27,412 bases of DNA from a virus. Location of the stretch: positions 1 to 27,412 of the IMG/VR virus record IMGVR_UViG_3300031688_000105. One strand, written 5' to 3'. Shown here piece after piece: positions 17,208-24,150 of this stretch. The notes under the pieces were generated by a model, which saw only the letters and a program-made list of their open reading frames with translations, was not told the DNA's origin and searched no databases. The position numbers and the translations under genes are program-made. Each line of letters begins with the position of its first letter. The stretch's first letter is position 1.

Positions 17208-17923
17208 TATTGTTCAGTTGCTGCGTTTTGTTGTTCTTTGCTTTGTGCGAATCCTGCTACGTCTGCTTGTTTTATAACTACTCCAGCATAATTCAATATA
17301 CTTACAACTAAATTATTTTCTTCAGATGGGTGTAATTCAAAATTATAAGACTTAGCTGGAGTATCATAACTATCTGTTGCAGGATCAAATAAAGTTGAAT
17401 CGTAATAAGGTACAGTACCTTGAAGTACATAACCCCATTTAGGTCTAACTGGTTGTTTTAAATAATCTAAACTTACGCCATCTGTAACTGTTGAAGGATA
17501 AATAACCACGCCTGAACTTGTTAAAGTATAAACTGGTTGAGTTTTTACAGGTGCTGTTAATGGAGATAGATTTATATATTTAATCTCTTCATTAGAAGCT
17601 CTATCTGCAACAGAATTACCTACAGAAACTACACCAACTCTATATAAATCTGCAGGATATGTAAACTCTTTATCTAACTTTGTTAACGTAGTATTTTTAT
17701 AAAAAACACTTATTTTTTCTGCTAAGTATTGGTTTGGGTCTGAAAAATCACTAGTTAAAAATGCATTTAATTCATAACCAGCTTCTCTCATGAAATAACT
17801 AGCAAATATTTCATTTTGTGCTTGCTCAGCTAATCTATTAAATTCAGCCGGTGTTATATAACCTCTATGATCCTTGTTTGTTATAACAAGAACTGTCTGG
17901 TATACATTATTTATATTAACCAT
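17207..17923 (-). CDS. Ring / tail-tube adaptor-type structural protein
   Basis: A 238-aa protein. It opens with NNVYQTVLVITNKDHRGYIT and PAEFNRLAEQAQNEIF (residues 5-40), a helical start often seen in connector-ring proteins of marine and crAss-like Bacteroidota phages. Next come a FTYPADLYRVGVVSV strand block and a PVYTLTSSGVVIYPS block (about 130-144). The C-terminal helix is Q/E/A-rich. No catalytic motif or membrane segment is visible. It is the first of two coupled connector genes and is preceded by an untranslated spacer holding a 10-bp hairpin. The assignment rests on remembered family style and position between capsid and tail genes. Confidence 0.7.
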   Translation of the reverse strand: MVNINNVYQTVLVITNKDHRGYITPAEFNRLAEQAQNEIFASYFMREAGYELNAFLTSDFSDPNQYLAEKISVFYKNTTLTKLDKEFTYPADLYRVGVVSVGNSVADRASNEEIKYINLSPLTAPVKTQPVYTLTSSGVVIYPSTVTDGVSLDYLKQPVRPKWGYVLQGTVPYYDSTLFDPATDSYDTPAKSYNFELHPSEENNLVVSILNYAGVVIKQADVAGFAQSKEQQNAATEQ

Positions 17924-17950
17924 GTATCTATGTTTGTTATTTATTTAGTA

Positions 17951-17979
17951 GGTATAAGGTTGATTTCTCACCTTATACC
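17951..17979 (-). other. RNA hairpin between the 254-aa and 238-aa genes
   Basis: A perfect 10-bp inverted repeat, GGTATAAGGT (17951-17960) and ACCTTATACC (17970-17979), has a 9-nt loop. It lies in the 64-base spacer after the 254-aa gene. On the minus strand it is followed by TACTAAATAAATAAC rather than a U-tract, so it is a poor intrinsic terminator. A role in RNA processing, transcript stability or attenuation is possible. Confidence 0.65.
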
Positions 17980-17987
17980 AAGTTAAG

Positions 17988-18752
17988 CTATGAAAGCTTT
18001 TTAGTTATTGACTTCATTAAATTTATACCTTCATCTGTTTTAAAATATTGAGATAAAGCAGCATAAGGATGTTGGTCAAAAGGAATTGTCATTACTTTTT
18101 TACCATTACTTAATTTAAAAACTGTATTATCATCTGTAAGTTGTAATATACCAGTTTCAACAGCTCTGTTAGCTAAGTTTCTTAATTTTATATCTTCGTC
18201 TTCAGACAATTCTATAAATAAATCAGGCTCTTGTCTAGCAAATCTGTAAGCATCTCTTTTTAATTCTTTAGAAGACATTGTAGAAACACTTGAACCTAAT
18301 TCTGTTCTCATTATTGCTTCTAAATGTTCTATATCTAAAGATTGAACTAAGTTTAATGCTATAAGTTCGTTTTCTACATTTTCAACTTCGTCATTAGCTA
18401 TTAAAACATCATCAATTTCTTCCCATAATTTATTTGGATGATAAATTGATAATAATTTTTGAGTATTTGGATCTTCTTTTGGAACGTATAAAGCTCCATC
18501 TTCAAAAATAATATGAGATAAAGTAGAAAAACCATCTTGTTCATCAACAAAAACTGATTTTTGATTTGATGCTAATCTTATTTCTCTATTTAACTTTTTA
18601 TCATCATCCCAATAAAGCAAAGGCTTTCTAGGCGTATGTCTTGTTTGTATAGTGTATGTAAGAGGCGCTATTTCGCCTTTTAATAGATAAGTTCTATCTT
18701 TATATTCCCATTTTTTTTCAATGGTAGTTGTTTGTTTTCTTGTTGCATTCAT
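17988..18752 (-). CDS. Virion-module protein following the capsid gene, function unknown
   Basis: A 254-aa soluble protein. Residues 20-90 contain GEIAPLTYTI, HTPRKPLLYWDD, NREIRLASNQKSVFVDEQ and GALYVP, a beta-rich block. Residues 110-200 are acidic and helical (VENVENELIALNLVQSLD, MSSKELKRDAYRFARQEPDL). The C-terminus returns to short strands and ends KKLS. It has no signal peptide, membrane segment or catalytic motif that I recognise. It is the first gene after the major capsid gene, so a head-completion, decoration or assembly role is possible but unproven. It is unusual in being bounded on both sides by clear hairpins (18775-18799 upstream, 17951-17979 downstream), while other genes in the block nearly touch. 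This could set its dose apart from the capsid protein. The start follows an AT-only leader. Confidence 0.75.
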   Translation of the reverse strand: MNATRKQTTTIEKKWEYKDRTYLLKGEIAPLTYTIQTRHTPRKPLLYWDDDKKLNREIRLASNQKSVFVDEQDGFSTLSHIIFEDGALYVPKEDPNTQKLLSIYHPNKLWEEIDDVLIANDEVENVENELIALNLVQSLDIEHLEAIMRTELGSSVSTMSSKELKRDAYRFARQEPDLFIELSEDEDIKLRNLANRAVETGILQLTDDNTVFKLSNGKKVMTIPFDQHPYAALSQYFKTDEGINLMKSITKKLS

Positions 18753-18774
18753 AATTAAATAATATATAATAAGA

Positions 18775-18799
18775 ATACTGAGCCCCGAAGGGCTCGTAT
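18775..18799 (-). terminator. UUCG-tetraloop hairpin after the capsid gene (possible weak terminator or mRNA stabiliser)
   Basis: On the minus strand GAGCCC-TTCG-GGGCTC forms a 6-bp GC-rich stem closed by the extra-stable C(UUCG)G tetraloop. It is extended past one bulged base by GTAT/ATAC. It begins 17 bases after the capsid stop codon. The downstream sequence (TCTTATTATATATT) is U-rich but not a clean U-tract, so partial termination or protection of the capsid mRNA 3' end is more likely than full termination. Confidence 0.7.
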
Positions 18800-18815
18800 C
18801 CTATAGTTAAAAAAA

Positions 18816-20378
18816 TTAAGCTTTGAATAATACAAAATTATTCGCTGCTTGGGTAATAAGGCATCTTTCACTTAAGTAAGATATTCTCATTTCATCAATA
18901 TCAGTTGTAGGACTTGAAGTTCCAACAGATCCTGTAATCCAAGATTTATTTTTTCTGTTTTCAGTTTCAGAAGACCTGTAACGAATATGTAAAAATGGTC
19001 TCTTGATGTTTTGACCTAATTGTTGGTCGTAAACAGTAGAAGTACCTGCTGGTACTAATACACCTTCAACATCTCCAAAACCTCCACGAGTTGACCAATC
19101 ATTAAGATATTTCCAGTCAGTTTTGTAAAAGTCATAAGAACCTCTACGGTAACCAGTAAATCCTAAATTAAGAGCCATATCTTCGCTGTTATTAAATACT
19201 CCAAAAGAAGTACCACCAGCATAAGCTCCATTTTGTTGAGCAAGAATATCGTCAATTTCTAAAGATAAATCTCTATTTAAAAACATCATATTCTCTTCAA
19301 TAGCACCTTGCTTATCTAATTGCTTAAGAACTGCATCAAAATCAGTTAACGCACCACCACCGGTAGCTTGTGCTCCAAATCCTGCATAAACATTTCCTCT
19401 TGCTTCTAAAGCAGCAAAGAAACCTTCAGTACCTTTAGCATTTTGATTAGTACCTCCAACTGTTATCGAGCTAGCACCTGCAGTATAACCTAAAGCTATT
19501 CCGTTAGCACCTGCTTGACCACCTGTTTTTACTACACCTTCTACCATAGACATTTCTAAGTAATCTTCCCAACGAAGTCTTACTTCATGTTCTGCTTTCA
19601 TGTACCATAAATATCCATTAGCTCCATTTTCAGAAGTAACTTCAATCCATCCAATCTGAGCTGTGTCAGATCCATTAATAGCATAGTTATCTTTTAAGAT
19701 AATTGGTGAATTATTAAACGTAGCATAACTAGGATTTAAAGATTCTGTAAAAGTACCTGTACCTTTAGCAAATTCATTACCATATGCAACTACAGTTACT
19801 CTAGCAGCTGCCGCTACACCTGTATGAGCAACATAACATTTGATCTGAAAGTTTTGTGCTGCAACTGCAGTAACAACACCTTTGATAACTGCTCCAGTAC
19901 CTCCAACTGCTGATGCAACTCCCGTTTGAACTTGAACCATCACTGTTGCGCCTGTTCTAAAGTTTACAGGTTCTGTTTTGTCTGTAGTAGTTCCTGTACT
20001 TCTTGGTTGTGCAATTGGTACACTAAAATTAAGTACCGTACCTGATGCGCCTGCTGCAATTGCTCCTTGCGCTGCTCCACCTGGTAAAGCTGCTTGATTT
20101 CCTAAAGGAACCACATTTGCATAACGAGTATGTAAACGTCCTTGTTCTGTCCATATAATTTGATCTGAAGTTGATGGCATCTCTGCTGATACCATACGTA
20201 AGAAAGATCCGATAGAACGATTTCCGTAACGTTCTACTTCTTTTTCATACACATCTGGTAAAAATTGTTGACCCCATTGTTCAAATCCTGCTGCGGTGAA
20301 ATCTATATAGTTTCCTCCGTACATTGTTTTCGACTGCGTTGGTTGTAACGCTGCCGGTATTCCTGCTGTAAAAGCCAT
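18816..20378 (-). CDS. Major capsid protein
   Basis: A 520-aa protein; I expect an HK97-type fold from family and position. Residues 35-85 (FEQWGQQFLPDVYEKEVERY, FLRMVSAEMPSTSDQIIWTE) form the helical start and first strand. Residues about 110-235 are a G/A/V/T-rich beta insertion. The second half has DFDAVLKQLDKQGAIEENMM, FLNRDLSLEIDD, YDFYKTDWKYLNDWSTRGG, VLVPAGTSTVYDQ, RPFLHIRYRSSE and a final MRISYLSERCLITQAANNF. This style is known to me from marine-phage capsid proteins. It follows the scaffold-like gene, with portal and terminase upstream, the classic order. GC content is higher than in most neighbours, as often seen in a very highly expressed phage gene. A stable hairpin lies just downstream. 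The ATG is preceded by TTTTTAAAATCAAGACAA. Confidence 0.88.
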   Translation of the reverse strand: MAFTAGIPAALQPTQSKTMYGGNYIDFTAAGFEQWGQQFLPDVYEKEVERYGNRSIGSFLRMVSAEMPSTSDQIIWTEQGRLHTRYANVVPLGNQAALPGGAAQGAIAAGASGTVLNFSVPIAQPRSTGTTTDKTEPVNFRTGATVMVQVQTGVASAVGGTGAVIKGVVTAVAAQNFQIKCYVAHTGVAAAARVTVVAYGNEFAKGTGTFTESLNPSYATFNNSPIILKDNYAINGSDTAQIGWIEVTSENGANGYLWYMKAEHEVRLRWEDYLEMSMVEGVVKTGGQAGANGIALGYTAGASSITVGGTNQNAKGTEGFFAALEARGNVYAGFGAQATGGGALTDFDAVLKQLDKQGAIEENMMFLNRDLSLEIDDILAQQNGAYAGGTSFGVFNNSEDMALNLGFTGYRRGSYDFYKTDWKYLNDWSTRGGFGDVEGVLVPAGTSTVYDQQLGQNIKRPFLHIRYRSSETENRKNKSWITGSVGTSSPTTDIDEMRISYLSERCLITQAANNFVLFKA

Positions 20379-20403
20379 TTGTCTTGATTTTAAAAATTAT
20401 TGT

Positions 20404-21651
20404 TTATTTCCATTTAATTCGCAATTTTGAAGAATCATTACCGGATACAACTTTAACTTTTTGACCATTTGAATTTATAACACTAGTATTATCTGCTCTA
20501 GGGGACATATCAATGTTTTTAGATAATTTAGCTTGCTCTTTTATGGCGTCGGCACGGCCTTGATCATAAAAATGAGTAGCTATTTTATCTGCATTTCGTC
20601 CTGCAAATAATGCTTTGTGATATCCTTTGACATTATTAACTTTACCATCTTTTGAAAAATATTCAAAAGCAAAGTTATCAATATCGGATTGAAATTCTTT
20701 AACGTCATTAGGATTTTCTACCTTAAACCTGTACTTGCTTTTTCCAACGCTAAAATCAAAACCTTTGAAATCGTCTGAAAAAACATCATTTGTTTTATTT
20801 AAAAAATCTTCGTGTATCTTTTTATTTTCTTCTTGAATTTGCTTTTGAGTATTATGATATTCATAAGCTTCTTTATATTCAGGAGCAATATCATTTTGCT
20901 TACTTAACTTAAGATCAGCATAATATTGTTCTTTACTTGTTTTAAAGTGCTTTTGAGCATTATATAACTCTTCTTTAAAAGCTAATTGCTTAGCTTTAAC
21001 TTCTGACGGATCGTCCGCGTCCTCATCATACCCAAAATTTTTGCCCAATAAAAATTCGACATCACTTGAGTCTAGATGTGGTTTTGTTTTATTATAATAT
21101 TCTCTAAGTAAAGATGTATTATCATATTTACTTATATCTTTATTTAGTTCTACAAAGTCTGAAACAGTACCACCTGTTTCTTCCATAAAACTAACTAGTT
21201 TATCTATATTTTCAGGAAGAACTCTTGCATCCTCTTTTGGTTCTTCTTTTTGAAGTTTTACTTCTTCTTTTTTTGGTTCTTCAATTGTAGTTTCATCTTC
21301 AACTATTAATTCTAAAGGACCACTTGTTTCTGCTACTTCTTCTTGTTTTGTTTCAGTATTTTTTTCACTGGATTTGACCCGTACTTTTTCGACCACTTCT
21401 TTGCTATCTCCGGTTCGTTCGCCCACAGGTATTTCCTTTGTTTTTCGCTCTTGAATGGCATCTTTTTCTTTTGTATTAGGATCTTTGTCTAAGTCTATTT
21501 TAAAAACACCATCGTCTTGTAGCCCATACTGAGCATCAACTTCACCAGACTCTATAGCTTTTTCTAAAACTTGTACTTCTTTTTCTTGTGATGTAGGCGA
21601 TGGATCTGTATTATCAACCGCCTTTACTGTTACTTTTTCTTGTTCTTCCAT
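20404..21651 (-). CDS. Scaffold-like head assembly protein
   Basis: A 415-aa, highly charged protein between portal and capsid genes, the standard place for a scaffolding protein. Residues 1-130 are E/K/T/V-rich and surely disordered (for example EEPKKEEVKLQKEEPKEDAR). Residues 145-210 (DKLVSFMEETGGTVSDFVEL, SLLREYYNKTKPHLDSSDVE, FLLGKNFGYDEDADDPSEVK) look like the conserved helical core of scaffold-like proteins in related phages. About 210-275 is a long charged helix. The C-terminus is basic (KVVSGNDSSKLRIKWK), as expected for the capsid-binding end of a scaffold. No protease triad or signal peptide was seen. The assignment is from composition and order. Confidence 0.75.
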   Translation of the reverse strand: MEEQEKVTVKAVDNTDPSPTSQEKEVQVLEKAIESGEVDAQYGLQDDGVFKIDLDKDPNTKEKDAIQERKTKEIPVGERTGDSKEVVEKVRVKSSEKNTETKQEEVAETSGPLELIVEDETTIEEPKKEEVKLQKEEPKEDARVLPENIDKLVSFMEETGGTVSDFVELNKDISKYDNTSLLREYYNKTKPHLDSSDVEFLLGKNFGYDEDADDPSEVKAKQLAFKEELYNAQKHFKTSKEQYYADLKLSKQNDIAPEYKEAYEYHNTQKQIQEENKKIHEDFLNKTNDVFSDDFKGFDFSVGKSKYRFKVENPNDVKEFQSDIDNFAFEYFSKDGKVNNVKGYHKALFAGRNADKIATHFYDQGRADAIKEQAKLSKNIDMSPRADNTSVINSNGQKVKVVSGNDSSKLRIKWK

Positions 21652-21682
21652 AATTATATATAATAAAATATTTATTTTTTAT

Positions 21683-24148
21683 TTATTTAGGCGAAAACCT
21701 AGATAAATCAAATCCTCCTAAAACATCATTACCTTTTGATTCAAATGATTTTTTAGTTTTTCCTGAAGATGGCGGTCCCGTTATTGAACTTGCTGATATT
21801 TTAGCAGCCTCTCTTTCGTTAGCTCCAGATTCTTTCATGCTGGATAATTGCATGGCATTTTCATTATTAGCTTGAGCTAATTCTTTTTGAGCTCTTAATT
21901 CTAAATCTTTTAATTTAACATTAAGTTCATACTCATATTGCATTAATTCTCTTTTAGTAGAAGCTTCTACCTCTAGTTTTTTAATTTCAAATCCAACATC
22001 GGCTTGTCTATATTGTATTTTTGATTCAGTTTTAATTTGCTCTGCTTGAGCTTTAGCTTCTTCTATTTGTACTTGAGCTTGACCTTGAGCTTTGGCTTGT
22101 GCAACACTCGCTGCTTGAGCAGTTTGTTGATCCATGCCTTGCTTTCTAATTCTTCTTATCTTTAATAATTGATTAGCTAATTTTAAATTTTTAACTTCTC
22201 TTATATCGATAGCATCTTCTAAATTTATACTATCTCTTGACAAAGCCATTTGTATATTAGCTTCTAATAAAGATTTTTCTTCTTCATCTGGCATTAATTC
22301 TAAAAATATTCCAAAATCATGCAAATGTAAATTTTTCATTTCCTCTAAAGAACCAACTGAAAATTGGCCTAAAGCTCCTATAAAAGCTTCTTTAGTTGGA
22401 TGAAATTCTAGAACATCTTTAAATCTTAAACAAATAGCCTCAGCTAAAGCTAAAGTTATATACATGCTAGAACTTAATATATGTCTAGTTGCAGTGTTGC
22501 TATTTGCAGCTGCTAATTTTTGAACACCTACAAGCGCATTTGGATCTGGATCAGAACCGTCTCTAGCTTCATTTAATCCAGTAACATCACGCATCATCTG
22601 TATGTATTGATTATATGCGCCAACTAAAACTTGAATTTGACCACCGCCACTTCCTGGTAATTCTTGTATAGGTACTTTACCTGGATTTGGATTACCTTCT
22701 ACCGTTAAAGATCTACCTATAATAGAACCTGTTGAAAAGTACATATTAAGAGCTTCTTGAGCATTATAACTGCTTCCGTTACCTAAATCTACCTCAGCTA
22801 AACCATCTGCATCTATAAATACACCTGAAGGTGTCATTCTTTGTATGGCTTGCTGTAGTTTTAAATGAGTTAATTGAACTAAATCAGCGTAAGGGCACAT
22901 TTTAGAAACAATAGATGTTATGTTTCCTTTGTACATTCTTGGAGCTGAAACAGTATAATTCATTACAACTTTATTTGTATTAGAAGATGGACGAATCATA
23001 TTCGTAGCTTTTTCCCATTTTAATAAAGTATCTGTACCTAAAACATAAGCACCTTCATACACAACTTCTCTAGCTGTAGCAACTCTTTCGAATCTTGTGC
23101 TTTTATCCTGAGGAGGATTAAATTCATCTGATTTAGCTATAGCTCTTTCTGCTCCAGTAGATGTTTCTTTTATTTTATAAACATTATTTTCCCATGTTTT
23201 CCAATTAAAATATAAAAGTGTTACAGTGTTATTGTTATCAATATCACCTTGACCACGAGCTTGACTTGAAAAATCTGAATTATTATCAACCCAACTTGAT
23301 CCTTTTCTAGTTAACTCAGACATTTCTTCGTCACTTATGCTAGGAAATTGTTTTTTTAATTCATTTACAGGCAATCTTTTAACTTCGCCAAAATAATAAC
23401 AATCTTCAAAATTAGGATCTTCAGTATAAGACCATATTAAATTAGCTGGATCTACATAATCTAATTTTATTCCATCAGTATTATTAAAGGTATTTTTAAC
23501 AGCACCTATTCCTAATACAGTTAAATCATAATCAAACCTTTTCTTTATTTGTGGAAATTTGTTTGTTAAGAAAACATTATTTATAGCTTGTTCTTCTGCT
23601 ATTTCAATGCCTTGCTTATAACCAAGTTGCATGTATAACTCTAATTCCTCTGTATTTGATGGTAAATCTTCTTCGGGTACATTTCTAGCATTTACACCTA
23701 ATTGAGTCTCAATGCTTTTAAGTAAACCTTGCGCATTAATATCTCTTTGAACGTCATTAACAAATTTAGTTCTTTTTCCAGTTGAAACAGGATCTTGAGC
23801 AAAAGCTTTAATATCAAACAATCTATCTTGCATTCCATTTACAACTATATCTACAAATTTAGGTATAATAGGAACTGGTTTCCAATCTAAATTTAAATAA
23901 GAAAGATCGCCATTTACAGCAAATTCATCTTTGTATTTTCTAATAGATTGCTCACCTCTAGCATATAATCTAAGTCTATGAAATTCATCTCTAGTTTGAA
24001 AATACATTCCTGGTCCACTGTCTCTATTGAACCACTCTTGCTCAATAGCACGAGATACTGATAAACCATATTCCCTTGACATTTTTTCTTTATCTGAGAC
24101 TGATTGACTCGGAAATTGTGTAGGAAATTGTCCTGTAGTTATTGCCAT
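21683..24148 (-). CDS. Portal protein
   Basis: An 821-aa protein directly downstream of TerL, with a two-base gap. Residues 45-115 include RLRLYARGEQSIRKYKDEF and VPIIPKFVDIVVNGMQDRL, motifs I associate with portals of crAss-like and marine Bacteroidota phages. LDYVDPANLIWSYTEDP and IQRMTPSGVFIDADGLAEVD mark the wing and clip regions. MMRDVTGLNEARDGSDPDP and VGVQKLAAANSNTATRHIL (about 515-560) form the stem and tunnel region. Residues about 670-770 are a long Q/A/E/K-rich coiled coil, a likely internal barrel, ending in a flexible S/G/K tail. It forms the dodecameric DNA channel at one capsid vertex, docks TerL and later binds the ring proteins. Its length is at the large end for portals. Confidence 0.88.
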   Translation of the reverse strand: MAITTGQFPTQFPSQSVSDKEKMSREYGLSVSRAIEQEWFNRDSGPGMYFQTRDEFHRLRLYARGEQSIRKYKDEFAVNGDLSYLNLDWKPVPIIPKFVDIVVNGMQDRLFDIKAFAQDPVSTGKRTKFVNDVQRDINAQGLLKSIETQLGVNARNVPEEDLPSNTEELELYMQLGYKQGIEIAEEQAINNVFLTNKFPQIKKRFDYDLTVLGIGAVKNTFNNTDGIKLDYVDPANLIWSYTEDPNFEDCYYFGEVKRLPVNELKKQFPSISDEEMSELTRKGSSWVDNNSDFSSQARGQGDIDNNNTVTLLYFNWKTWENNVYKIKETSTGAERAIAKSDEFNPPQDKSTRFERVATAREVVYEGAYVLGTDTLLKWEKATNMIRPSSNTNKVVMNYTVSAPRMYKGNITSIVSKMCPYADLVQLTHLKLQQAIQRMTPSGVFIDADGLAEVDLGNGSSYNAQEALNMYFSTGSIIGRSLTVEGNPNPGKVPIQELPGSGGGQIQVLVGAYNQYIQMMRDVTGLNEARDGSDPDPNALVGVQKLAAANSNTATRHILSSSMYITLALAEAICLRFKDVLEFHPTKEAFIGALGQFSVGSLEEMKNLHLHDFGIFLELMPDEEEKSLLEANIQMALSRDSINLEDAIDIREVKNLKLANQLLKIRRIRKQGMDQQTAQAASVAQAKAQGQAQVQIEEAKAQAEQIKTESKIQYRQADVGFEIKKLEVEASTKRELMQYEYELNVKLKDLELRAQKELAQANNENAMQLSSMKESGANEREAAKISASSITGPPSSGKTKKSFESKGNDVLGGFDLSRFSPK

Positions 24149-24150
24149 AT

